Source of the DNA: Terfezia claveryi
Lineage: Eukaryota; Ascomycota; Pezizomycetes; Pezizales; Pezizaceae
Assembly (NCBI GenBank): GCA_015179025.1
Contig: WHUX01000002.1
Location: 806,001 to 870,000 of the forward strand
Direction of reading: 5' to 3'
DNA: 64,000 nt
Below are positions 34,579 to 45,335 of the stretch, in pieces (position 1 is the stretch's first letter; the number at the start of each line of letters is the position of its first letter). A program made the position numbers and the translations under genes. Below the pieces are notes generated by a model. The model saw only the letters and a program-made list of their open reading frames with translations, had not been told where the DNA came from and did no database searches.

Positions 34579-34899
34579 CTAGCTCTTCAAGCTCTGAAAG
34601 AGCATCAGCCAATATCTTAACAACTTGCCAGAATGATGCTCGATGCATACGGAAAATGTTAAGAAATGCAGAATCGGGGTAGTCTTGAATATAGTCTCAA
34701 GGATACTAACATTATGCTGTCGTGCACTGTCGCGAGAGTCGGAAATAATAATTTTTTGCATAACAAGCAAGTCCTCAATATCTTCTTCATAATCATCTTC
34801 TTCTTCTGATGAGGATGCCAATGCATAGGCATAAGCAATACTCTCAACTTCAGTATCAATATCTCGCAGAGCTTGAGCTTTTCCTGACGTTCGGGGCAT
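34579..34899 (-). pseudogene. PIF/Harbinger-type transposase N-terminal fragment
   Basis: Begins MPRTSGKAQALRDIDTEVES, then an acidic SSEEEDDYEEDIEDLL and a VMQKIII helix. This is the same architecture as the plus-strand fragment at 36751 and the N-terminal region of fungal DDE_Tnp_4 (PIF/Harbinger) nuclease-like transposases. The catalytic domain does not follow, and the reading frame degenerates after about 70 residues. Confidence 0.5.
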
Positions 34900-34978
34900 T
34901 GTGGTAGTGATGATGTGACGTGTAGCTTACAGGAAATTCATTTGCAGTGCCAACCAGACTATTTGTGCCAACCAGACT

Positions 34979-36598
34979 AATTTGCATCGATCAAATATGT
35001 ACAGGAAATTTGTTGATAACCGCTACTACCGTACTGTACTTACAGTGTACACCCATATCATCGTAGTTAATTTGACCTACTTAACTGAGATGTTCCAACC
35101 ATATGCATGAAAATTGGAAATTCCGTACTTTGGCTCTACTCGCCAGTAGCGTCAAACTCAAGCAATATCGGATGCTTAAAAGAAAATCCAGAATTCCACT
35201 GGCACATATGGCCTACACATCTCATGGTGGGACAGGCTCGGGGCTAGGTCAGTTAATACAGCAGATGGAAACCGACGGTACGAGATGAATCAGCACTTAT
35301 CAACACCCACACTCCCCAAATATTCTAGGCTATTCATGAATCTTTCCTGGTTTCAACTCACTCAGGCAGCTCCCAACCTGTGGGGCAATTGAAATGCAAC
35401 TCGAGCTGACAGAGCGACTGCTGTATCCTGGAGAGTTCCAAATTTTGAACCAGGGCCGCACGGGGTCTTTCAGCATCATGGCGGGGCCTGAAGTTACGGA
35501 CATTTTCGTGAACATCAGGTAGCTGCAAGAACTGGGAGAAGTCGGAAACCGCTACATATAAAGTCACTAAGGTGGTGAAAAATATACTTGCGGACCGGTA
35601 TGTATAGTTATAGGTACATAGAAGTATCGCCATCAGCAAAAATAATAAATACCTGCGTCGGAGGAATACTCCGCCCCGCATCCTGACGCAGCAATACATA
35701 TTTTGCCCGCATCCCTGACGCAAATCACTTTAATCCTCGATTTCTGAAAAGTAATGTAACTCATTAATAATATATTTATCTCCAGAGTTCCAATGTAGTT
35801 CACATTCCAACTCCTAGCATATGCGCGACCGCGCTTGTTTTTCTACGGCACCTGCATTCCAGACATGTATTTTATTTAATCTCTGTGTCACGATAAAATG
35901 TAAAACTAGCTAGTAAACATACACGGCTAAATCCGTATCAAGCCTAGAATTCACCGTGCAAATAAGCCTCGAAATCAGCGTCCAAATGAACCTAGATAAC
36001 ACCGTGCAAATCAACCTATCTATCCGCGTGCAAATTACCTCCGAATCATCGTATAAGTAAGTATAGAAATTAGTGGCAACATTGGAGGGAAAAATTCTCT
36101 AAGTCCCAGGCGGCCACATGTTGGAATAGGGGATCCTCAGGCTGACCCAACCAGAGATGTTACCGTTGCTAATTTCCTGTTCTAGGTAGACGGGAAGTTG
36201 GCAATATTACAGCCCAGCTCTGGAGAAGGCGGGAGGTCAAGTACAAAGATGCGTGTTCTAGAGAAAAATATTCAGTATTGTTGCTTCATGCATGACCAGC
36301 CTCTGCAATTCGTCCAGTCTGGGCCTACCGTGAATCATACACCTATTGAGATGTCTTCTGGGAATGGGAAAATCAAGAAGGCTTGAGGGACTCACTGTGG
36401 ATATTCGACGGGAAGGACCTGGAAACCTGGGTAGATGTACAGGAGCTGATGCAGTCTGCCAGAGGAGAATCCAGAAGGTTACCACGGTAGTCAACGTGGA
36501 TGTGGGAATTTTGTTCCATTACGATCTTGTTAACGAGAGGAATTACGGTATACTCTCTTAACAGAGGGTCTGGGCACGAGACTAGGTATACTAGGGGT
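34979..36598. other. repeat-rich intergenic region
   Basis: No gene recognised. It contains the copy ends gtgccaaccagact (34947 and 34965) at its left edge and a degenerate minisatellite at 35941-36060. Short frames at 35330-35723 and 36198-36561 lack support. Confidence 0.45.
35941..36060. repeat. degenerate ~24-bp minisatellite, five units
   Basis: Five units with the core caccgtgcaaat followed by a spacer such as aagcctcgaa; each unit differs by several bases, so it is old or under relaxed drift. Confidence 0.7.
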
Positions 36599-37275
36599 TG
36601 TCAAATCCCAACCTGGTTCATGCACCAGATTTTTAGTGCAAGCCACAAGCTAACTAAAATAGGCCGAGGGATTTGATTACCTCACGTTCATAAACCAAGG
36701 TTTGTTGCTATGGACCAAAGCGTCATACACAACCACATCTACACACACGCATGCCGCGAACGTCAGAAAGAGCTCAACTTCTGCACGATATCGATGCTGC
36801 ACTTGAGATTGCAGCATGTTCGTATTTACTGGCATCAGATGAAGCAGAAGATGAAATAGAGGAAGAATCTAACGCAGAGCATATTCAAGATCTTCAAGAA
36901 GTACGAAATATCATTGCTGTATACCGGTATATTTCTTATGATACCAGTGCTGGTAGGCATGACATTATTATTGATGTCCTAGAGGCATAGCTTTCGCATC
37001 CTTCCAAGCCTTCCTCATCGCCATGTTTCTGCTAGTTGTGTTGTGCGTTGTGTTGAGCGTTGTGTTTACCGTATGAGCGGTATTATGTGCTGGTGTGTTT
37101 GTGAACCAGGTTCCTAGGCCAGAAACCAAGAAACCAGACGATTTTGTCTGGTTCGACGAACTTGAACTTGAAATTACGCCACTGTTGAATTGGCCAATGA
37201 GAGTGGTTGCCAAGTGCCAAGGTGTGACAATTTCAGACCTTGTGCATGAACCAGGTTGGGATTTGACAACCCCTA
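36599..37275. mobile_element. non-autonomous DNA element carrying a Harbinger-like fragment
   Basis: Termini are inverted repeats of about 30 bp: ggttgtcaaatcccaacctg at the left and its complement at the right, continuing into ttcatgcac. The bases just outside read tacta on both sides (36590-36594 and about 37274-37278, counting the four terminal g/c bases as part of the element), compatible with a TA or a 5-bp duplication. Inside, a plus-strand frame (36751-36990) begins MPRTSERAQLLHDIDAALEI with a following acidic segment, as in fungal PIF/Harbinger transposase N-termini. The rest of the transposase is missing. Confidence 0.75.
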
Positions 37276-38739
37276 CTAGAATTTGAATCGGAACTTGTTT
37301 AGCGGAGGGAATTAATTGGGGCTTGTGCCAACCAGTGTTCTCCAATAACAGCTTTGATTGTCACAGACCCAATTGTTCATACACCAATTCTTCCGACGTT
37401 TGTTAACTGAAGGCCGCGCTTTGAGCTTGCTAGACGATGAAGCAGATAGCCAACTAGACCCTGATGGTATGAAATTACACTCTACTAGCTTTTCTGACAC
37501 AGCGCTGACTTGCCTCGCTACAGAGGCAGTTCTTCCTGATGTTGTCCGGTTCTTGACAAATTTCCCGCATTTATCTCGATATCATCGTCCAATGTTCCTG
37601 AAAAACTGAGGTTGCCTCGTTGCACCACTTGTTTTCAGTACTAGGCTCTCCGCAGGTGCTATTTGTCTGAAGACTGCCGGTGGTTACCTGCTTATTATAC
37701 ACACGATGGAGAAGTTGGGTTCGAGCTCAAAGGATATGGTTCGACTACGTTGCACAGGAGGGATTTGTGCAAAGAATTAGCTAGGTTTCTCGTGGCCTTG
37801 GACGACACAGGGAAGACGCTAAAGGACGCATTAGAATTAGTCGAGTAGAGGAGCCCAATAGGGAACGTGGAGAGATGCTTCATGTTTGAGAGCGCCTGGC
37901 TAATTCCCCCCCTGCATTACAAAGTAGGAGAACAGCGGGTAATGTTCGGGGGGATGGAACAAGTGCCGACGGAGGGCACGGGGGAGATTGGGGCAGCAGC
38001 AGCAGCGTCCCTGAAATAGGCCAGTGTGGACGAGATACCAATTCGGCCTCTACCAGGAAGTGTTAAGGATGGTGGTACTAATGAGAGTGGGGATGCTTCC
38101 GAAAGACCCCATAGACAGGTTGATTGAGTAGTGAGTAATAATAATAACCAGATTACGATGAAATGTTATATATTGATATGTCAAAAGATCTTAGCTTAGT
38201 CATTTCCAAACCTAAATATTAGTAAGCATATGGCAATCAGAACATCCCGAAGTGGCGTGCGAACATTCCCGTCAGTTTCGACGAAATCACGAACTTGTAT
38301 ATAGCTCCATTTTCTATTGGCCGGCGGTTTTTTTTTCCCCAGCAAATCGGACGCCGAGATATTGAGTGAAGAGGGCACGACAGGCTGCGGTTTTCATAAT
38401 TTCGACTTGATACTTGTATGTATGACAGCCCACCATGCACGCTGTACCTATATTGGAGCTCATGACACACGCCTACACGCCGCCCTCTGGAATGGTAGCG
38501 TTGGCAGATCCCTTTATTTGCTGGTCTATGTGGTGGCCCCAACAGAGGCTTTGGCTGGGTCACGGTTTTCTAATCTATCTCTATAGTACGCTGCACGGCT
38601 CCACGATCCAACTGTAGGGACCTTTGATATTTAGCTGCGCAGTTAGTCTGAGCGGAGAGAATCCTTTGACGAAAACACAACCCAGGGAGTGGTCAAGTAA
38701 TAGTCGAAGTAGGGCAAGTACTCAGGCCCAAGAAGAACA
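37276..38739. other. region with two unidentified plus-strand frames
   Basis: Two neighbouring frames, 37358-37606 and 37663-37848, both lack an ATG start but read protein-like: the first gives TEGRALSLLDDEADSQLDPD, the second LPAYYTHDGEVGFELKGYGS. They could be exons of an unknown gene or a decayed one. The remainder to 38739 shows nothing but includes the promoter of the CK2 beta gene. Confidence 0.3.
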
Positions 38740-39807
38740 ATGGCAGCCAGTATGTCCCCGTCAACCCACCACACCCACTTCTAGGGACAGCCAGAAAGGA
38801 TAAAGTTAAAGTTAACAAGTACATAGTGGAGGAATACCAATCGGAAACAGATAGCGATTACACATCCTACTGGCGAGACTGGGTCGGTTCCCATTTTCAC
38901 CCCTACAGACATAACAAAGCAAACAACTACCACCCCTTCTACCCCCTCCCCCCCTCCCCCCTCCCCCTCCCCGGCGCAAAACGAACCTGAGGGCTAACAA
39001 GACATGCGATTCTGTCAACAGTTCATAGGCACCAGAGGCAACGAATATTTCTGCGAGATTGATGAGGAATATTTAACTGATAGATTTAACTTAACCGGTC
39101 TTCAACAAGAGGTGCAATACTATCAATATGCACTCGACCTTGTTACGGATATCTTCGACTTCGACTGTGATGAGGAGACAAGGGAGCAGATTGAGAAGAG
39201 TGCTAGGCATCTATACGGCCTTGTTCATGCACGATACATAATCACGACGAGGGGGTTGGCAAAAATGGTTAGCTTTTCCTTAGGATGAGTCGTTATATGG
39301 CTGACATTCATGTTCTACCAAAAGCTTGAGAAATACAAAAAGTCAGACTTCGGCCGGTGTCCCCGCGTTCTATGTCGATCCCATCCTCTCCTTCCAATAG
39401 GCCTTACCGACGTTCCAGCACTAAAGGCCGTCAAATTGTTTTGCGCAAAGTGCGAGGACGTCTATTCGCCAAAGTCGTCACGACATTCCGCTATTGACGG
39501 AGCATATTTTGGCGCTAGCTTTCCACACATCCTATTCCAAGTTTACCCGCAGCTTATACCCGCCAAGAGCAACGAAAGACATGTACCAAGATGCTTTGGC
39601 TTCAAGATGCATGCGACTGCTGCGTTAGCTAGGTGGCAGGATGCGGAGAGGGATGCTCAGAGGAAGAGGTTACTAGAGGCTGGGGTAGAAGTTATTGAAG
39701 AGAAGGACGAGGAGGAGGACAGTGAAGAGGAGGAGAGTGAAGACGAGCTTCAGGTACCAGGGGAAAAACGACAATATTGCGAAACCCCGGGCGGAGGGCG
39801 TGAGTAG
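38740..39807 (+). CDS. CKB1: casein kinase II regulatory (beta) subunit
   Basis: Regulatory subunit that dimerises through a zinc ribbon and assembles the CK2 holoenzyme with two catalytic subunits. Four exons (38740-38749, 38785-38882, 39022-39267, 39325-39807) sum to 837 nt with consistent phases, giving 278 aa. The sequence reads SETDSDYTSYWRDW, then FIGTRGNEYFCEIDEEYLTD, LYGLVHARYIITTRGLAKML, EKYKKSDFGRCPRVLC and KSSRHSAIDGAYFG, all diagnostic. Zinc ligands are C130, C135, C158 and C161 (C-X4-C-X22-C-X2-C). The C-terminus is acidic (EEEDSEEEESEDE). The first intron is only 35 bp (gtatgt...ttctag). The second (38883-39021) holds a long C-rich tract. Yeast has CKB1 and CKB2; the C-terminal extension favours CKB1. 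Confidence 0.93.
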
Positions 39808-40249
39808 AGCGTAGCAATCGGAGAGCTAGCATGTTTAGAAGGCTGACGATGCAATGAACATTTCTTTGCCTTCCTAATTTAAAATTCCGATTCAGGTATT
39901 ATGGAACTGGGCTAGAAGGCGGGCGGCTTTTGGTTGGCAATAGTTGGCTTCCGAGGTAGAATTATTTTCACGTCGTAGTTGTGCCTCTGTGCCTGCATCT
40001 GATTTCCTGTTGGTTTGCTAATATTACATTTTCTCGTCATATACGTTTCTTACCACGGCTTTTAGCAGATATCTAGTGGAGTTCTTGAATTTGGTTGTAG
40101 TTTTCATAGTTTTAGATCACAGGCAAATGGGAATAAATAATAGGATTTCCGTACTTTGAGATTGTGGCTCATTGCTGTTTAATGTTAGTTGGGGAGTATA
40201 GACCACTTTAACAATGTTCATCAGATTGTGTCGATACCATATATTGACG
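39808..40249. other. intergenic between CKB gene and tRNA
   Basis: 3' flank of the CK2 beta gene and upstream region of the tRNA. Nothing recognised. Confidence 0.5.
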
Positions 40250-40338
40250 GGGGTTGTGGCCTAATGGTAAGGCGTTGGTTTTCGGTAGTACTACAAGGAA
40301 TCCACCAAAGATTGCAGGTTCGAGTCCTGTCAGCCTCG
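40250..40338 (+). tRNA. tRNA-Arg(TCG) with 17-nt intron
   Basis: Cloverleaf read by hand. The acceptor ggggttg pairs with cagcctc (two G-T/U pairs), discriminator G at 40338. D arm is gcctaatggtaaggc. Anticodon stem ttggt/accaa has loop tttcgg + c. T arm is gcagg-ttcgagt-cctgt. The anticodon tcg is at 40282-40284. A 17-nt intron (40286-40302) sits one base 3' of the anticodon, the canonical nuclear position. A T-run (ctttttg) shortly downstream fits a Pol III terminator. Confidence 0.9.
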
Positions 40339-40630
40339 CTACAATCTTTTTGCACACATTTAGTCTTAAGATTGCCTAGCTTGAGGAACAAGGTCCAAGG
40401 CTAGAAGATAATTGATTTACCTGACTAGTTCTTTATTACCCTCTTCTCTGTGAGACCGCAGTATTTTCTTCTTACATGCCCAAAGGTAGTATTTCTCTTA
40501 CCCTCATATGTTAGTTAAGTAATCAATTCTCGGATTTAATCTGACATTCTATTCCATTCATATATTGTAAGTCTCATTTGGACTCCAAAGCAAATATCAT
40601 TTAACTTAGAAATAAGAAGAAAAAAATTAT

Positions 40631-40719
40631 CGAGGCTGACAGGACTCGAACCTGCAATCTTTGGTGGATTCCTAGTAGTACTACCGAAAACCAACGCCTT
40701 ACCATTAGGCCACAACCCC
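40631..40719 (-). tRNA. tRNA-Arg(TCG) with intron, inverted second copy
   Basis: Same mature sequence as the plus-strand copy at 40250, in convergent orientation, with 292 bp between the 3' ends. The intron differs at one base (tagtactactaggaatc against tagtactacaaggaatc). A run of T on the transcript strand (tttttt, complement of 40621-40626) follows it. Confidence 0.9.
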
Positions 40720-41133
40720 CGGTTGGTGATCATTCACGGCTTTGATGATATGTGAATACTTCATTGCGGCTGAAAATTCCAAACTTCCACAAATTATTCT
40801 TCAGCAAAAAAAATGGGTGTCTGACAGCGCTCATCCCAATTCTCCTCAACGCTAACTATCCATCTAGTCCACATTACTACCAACAATCGGCCCAAGCACA
40901 CCATCAAACAAGAGACAGTAACAAAAGTAATTTAAAAAAATTTACAACAACGACCCTCCGTAGCTAATATAAGCAAGTTAACAAAAAAAAGAAAGGGTAG
41001 CTAAATTTGTGGGGGTTCATGAGGGGAAAGAAGACCCTCTTTCGGTACTGGTACTAGGGTGAACCACCATTTACTTCCATATCGCCGCCTTCGCGTTTGC
41101 GCCCCGAAATTCAAGGAGGTTGCGAGGGTGGTA
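40720..41133. other. intergenic, 3' flank of HIR1
   Basis: Between the minus-strand tRNA promoter and the HIR1 stop codon. A short frame at 41001-41189 is a shadow of the last HIR1 exon. No other feature. Confidence 0.5.
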
Positions 41134-44100
41134 CTACAATTCCTCGTCATCAGTTTCCATGACTCCCAGCAGCTTAGCATAGGGGACAATGATTCGCTGG
41201 AGTTCCCTATATTTGCCTATTTAATTTGATTAAGTTAGCTTTCCCTTTCATTTTTGGACAACCGGGATGGATAAACGTACCTAGAACCATAACAACGTTC
41301 TTCAGCAACTCCCTTTTATTCCACCCCACGATCTCATCCCCAACACCCCACCTACCCCCACCACCTCCAAAGGAGCTTATATCATCTCCTTCCCCGTCCT
41401 CATTCTCCATCATACTTCCCATCAGCTCCTTGCACACCTCCTCAACCTTCCCCTTCAACTCCTCCGCGCCTATACGTCTGACGTACATCATTAAATACTG
41501 TTTAAATTCTTCCTTCGCCCCCAGGACTATCGCACCAGCCATACGATTCTCTAAATGTGAGATCGAGACCTGCGTTTCAAAGCCCTCGAACCCCTCGCGA
41601 TTCAACAGCGCCTTCAGGATACGCTGCAAGAAGCGCCCCCGCCCTTGCATCAACACCTCTTGTGTAGTTCTCCGTTCCAAATGAGGAATCACCCCTGAAG
41701 AAACCTGTACTGCTGTGGTAGCCGCAGACGCACTCGAACTACTATCCGCCTGTACTCTTGCTGCAGACCCAGTCGAGTCCCAATACTGACTTCCCACTGC
41801 CCACCACGCCTCAGTGAGTCTTTGCCAGCATTGTAAATCTCGCGAGTAGGCATATCCTTCCCCGTTAGTGAGGGACACCACTATAGTACCTTCAGAGTTG
41901 AGCCCAGCTTCAGTAATGCTCTCTCCCGCAACGAGTCTATCATTCTGTGGGACATTTGCAATATCTAAAATTGGGGCAACGGAAACAGGAGGATGCGGAG
42001 ATTTGAGGGTTTTGAGGTTCCACACGTGACATAGGCCACTGGCAGTCACGCATAAAAGCCACCACCCCCTTGAGGCCACAAATACCGGCTGAGCCTCAAC
42101 AATAAGCGGGTTAGTCAAGCGGCGACCGGAGGAGGTATACAGTATTAAACTACCATCTTCGCATGCAGCGCACCAGAAATTATTATTCCCCGTGGCAAGA
42201 AGAACAGCCTTAGGAACATAGTCGAACCAGAGTGTTTGTGATTTGCGGGTAACAGTAATTCTCGTTGGCTCCCCCCGGGTCAGCGAGGTAGAATTACGTG
42301 CTTCAAAAATAATATGTTCCTCTGAGACCTCCGTCTGGGCATTCGGTCCGGAGTTGTCAGGCTTTGCCGAAATAGGTTGTCCGGATGGGTCAATGATTGT
42401 TTGGACGAAGCTTCTGACCCTAGGTACGGCTAGACGCACATTACTGACCGACATGGATGGGTTGATAATCGCAGGTCGAATAAATTCCGGGGTATCGAGG
42501 CCCTTGCCCTCCTCTCGGGGCTGAACTACTCCACTATTTGTGATGGCAACTGTCTGAGTTCGTTTGGGGACATGCGCATCCTCTGCATCACCAGCCTCGT
42601 CCTCTACCACGTGTTTCCGTTTGTTCCCTATCAGAAGTGACGCCATTCCACCCTTCGGAAGCCCATCGAATGGTTTGGACAGATCGAGAGTGATCGACGG
42701 TGTATGAAGGCCTCCTGCTGTATTTACACTGGCAAGAAGCTGTGCGTTTGGAAGATTGGATCGTTGTGAAGTTTCCCCACTTGAATAACCTGTTAGCTTC
42801 ATGTAATACGAGGAATACGTGGGTGTACTCACGTAGAGATCAGCATTGGTGCTACCCGCTTTTTCCCCTCTCTAGTGATTGTGATCTTCTGCTGCAGCAA
42901 ACGCTTCTGCACAGCTTTGCTGTTCTCAATCGCTTCCTCTCTGTTCTTCTCCGCACCTTGATCGGGAACCATCTGCCAATTGCCTCCAGGAGCTGGTACA
43001 GGTACAGTGGGTGCTCCGTTGGCACCATCCCCCATGAGCTCGCCCATCTTTCCCTCTAGTTCCTTCCTCTCACCTTCTTTTGCCATTTCCTCCAGCTTTG
43101 CAGCATCCACTCCTTCTGCAAGCCCAACTCCCCTTCTACTCACACCGAACTTCTGCAACAGTCTATCGTTCTCCTCCAATCCCACTACATGACCAAGATC
43201 CCCATCATCAAACATGATAGCCACGATGCCCCCGTCTAGAGACGTTGCAAATAGATTTTTGCCATCTGGAGACCAAGCAAGGTCACTGATTGTTTTCGTA
43301 GCGAGATCTTGTGTTATGACCAATGGTCGAGGATGTGATGTATTCCAAACGGATAGGGCCTTGTCCTGCCCTGCACATGCAATCACAGTGACTAGGCAGC
43401 TCGTATCCACGGGCCCGGCTGCTGGGACTGGTTCCTTGGAGAACATCCTTGGGGCAAACGCACAAACTTCAACTGGCCCCTCATGGCCAATGAGGTTAAT
43501 TTCAGAGTCCCAGGAACCACGATTAATGATTGCCACGGACGAAACCGGACCGTTGGTGGCATTCGCAGCCGCAATGTGGGCACCATCCGGAGACCAAGAA
43601 CACCTTCGGAAATAAGTGGTGAGGGGACTGGTTTGAAATGGAGCAATGATAGATTTTTCAAGCTGAAAGTTCGCATCAGCCGTGTCCTGAGCTGTAGAAT
43701 TAGGCTGCGGTGGTATAAATCGAACAATCTTAATTGAGCGGTCATCTGAAGCCGTTGCAAAGTATTTGTTTGCTGGGTCGAACGTTAAGCCCTTGACAAG
43801 ACTGTGGTGAAAGCTCAATGTTCTCAGCTTCTCGAATGTGTGCCCCGACCACACTACGACCTTGGAGTCCAATCCTACCGAGACCAAGATACTTGAATCT
43901 GAAGACCAACCTATATCCTGCACATCGTTGTCATGGCCCGCTAGGCGTCTTGAGGTCCTCCATGTTTCCGTGTGGGGTGCCTCTTTTGAGCCGAATACAG
44001 GCCTGCTTGACGTCTGTGCGACTCGCTCGTAGATTAATACTATTTTATCGTCGGAGCCAGAAGCCAGGTAGCGGCCCGAACCGCTGAAGCGGACAGCAAG

Positions 44101-44459
44101 TACAGCGCCCGAATGTGTGCTGATTGAACATAACTGCTTCGGTACATTTTGAGATATGGCCTCCGAATTAGGGTTGGAATTGTAAATTGCGGCGGTGGAC
44201 CATATACGGACGATGCAGTCTGGAGCGAGTGAGCTATTTGGCCATGAACATTACTTATGCATTGAAGTACATACCTCGACCACCGGTTGCTAGACGTTGT
44301 CCATCAGGGGAGACGTGACAGGAGTAAACCTCAAACTGCCTCTTTTCCTCTGGAAGTGGGGTGGGGGGGAAATCAGTCAGTCCATTGTACAACACCCGAC
44401 GCGAATTTCGCAGTGAGCATACCTGAGTGGGTCAGCCATGATGGTTTGACGAATTTCAT
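41134..44459 (-). CDS. HIR1: histone regulator HIR1 / HIRA
   Basis: Subunit of the HIR histone chaperone complex, which deposits H3-H4 independently of replication and represses histone genes. Five exons (44423-44459, 44275-44349, 42833-44219, 41281-42779, 41134-41216) sum to 3081 nt in frame, giving 1026 aa. The N-terminus MKFVKPSWLTHS, then CHVSPDGQRLATGGRD, starts an N-terminal WD40 propeller (about residues 15-400: SGSGRYLASGSDDKIV, FDPANKYFATASDDRSIKIV, DLAWSPDGKNLFATSLDG). A B-domain-like segment TLDLSKPFDGLPKGGMASLL follows at about 520-560, and the C-terminal Hira domain at about 730-960 (GWWLLCVTASGLCHVWNLK). The ending is ELQRIIVPYAKLLGVMETDD. Introns are 73, 55, 53 and 64 bp. It is divergent from PRP31. 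Confidence 0.95.
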
Positions 44460-45335
44460 TGTGTCTTGCTTGCTTATTGAATGCTATTGTCAGATTACCA
44501 GGTTATAACCATGGGTATCAGAAGCTAAAGAACTGCTGTAGAGTGCGTAAAAGTATCGTGCAACGAGAATCCCCAGGCCAGGCTGGTAGGGGCGTCGCCC
44601 TTGTCCGCGGAGTCAATGATGAAAGGGCGATTCAACCGTGATACCGTGCGTTCTGTGCTGTTAGCTATCTAGCATTCGTAGAGTTGTTCAGAGCGAAGGT
44701 TGCAAGCTTCGCGAGGGCCGTTAATAGCGCCGGCTTTATTTATACAAGTCGGCTCGCTGCTACCTACACCCACTGCCGCGACATTGGCCGCGCTGGACAA
44801 CTCTCCCAGATGAAGAATTATAAGCCCAGCAGACAGAGATGATACTTAGTATGCTGCACCATGCCCTACATCTGCACCGATTGAGCTTCATTGGCCGTGG
44901 GCTCGCTGCGAGCGGATCGCGAAACGAGGTGAGCAGGCACATAGTCCGGACTGTATGTACATAGCTACCACGTACTGTAGCTAGAGTACATAGTAGAGTA
45001 CATTGTAGAGTACATAGTAGAAGAGTACATATTAGAGTACTGGTACATACCTGCTATTCACACGTTTGCAGTTTTATTTTTGAGCCGCGAGCGCGCGTCA
45101 GGGCAGTGCCAGGGCTGTAAGTACTGTGAAGTACTCATCTCCTTACCCTGAGTGCCAAGCTTAAATGGCCCCCACGTTATCCTGACGGCCAAGACTTGAG
45201 GCTCATATAACAAAACAGCTCTGGGTTTGACGGATAACCTACCAGTCTAGGTATTGCGTGCCACAGCTTCTGCTCCGAATCTCACCTGCACCTTCGTTAC
45301 CCGCAGACAGCGACAAGCCCACATTTTGCACAACC
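44460..45335. promoter_or_regulatory. divergent promoter region HIR1 / PRP31
   Basis: The two ATGs point away from each other 876 bp apart, so both promoters must lie here. It contains a degenerate tandem array of agtacatagtag units (about 44987-45050). No individual factor-binding site is claimed. Confidence 0.6.
44987..45050. repeat. short gtacata tandem array
   Basis: Five or six imperfect copies of a 12- to 15-bp unit, agtacatagtag, in the shared promoter of HIR1 and PRP31. Confidence 0.75.

Noticed and set aside
35941..36060. CRISPR-like spaced repeats
   Set aside because: Units are degenerate and abut without unique spacers, and the genome is eukaryotic; it is a minisatellite.
38237..38563. 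108-codon minus-strand frame
   Set aside because: No features; lies in probable promoter sequence of the CK2 beta gene.
41226..41684. 152-codon plus-strand frame inside HIR1
   Set aside because: Shadow of the conserved Hir1 C-terminal domain on the minus strand.
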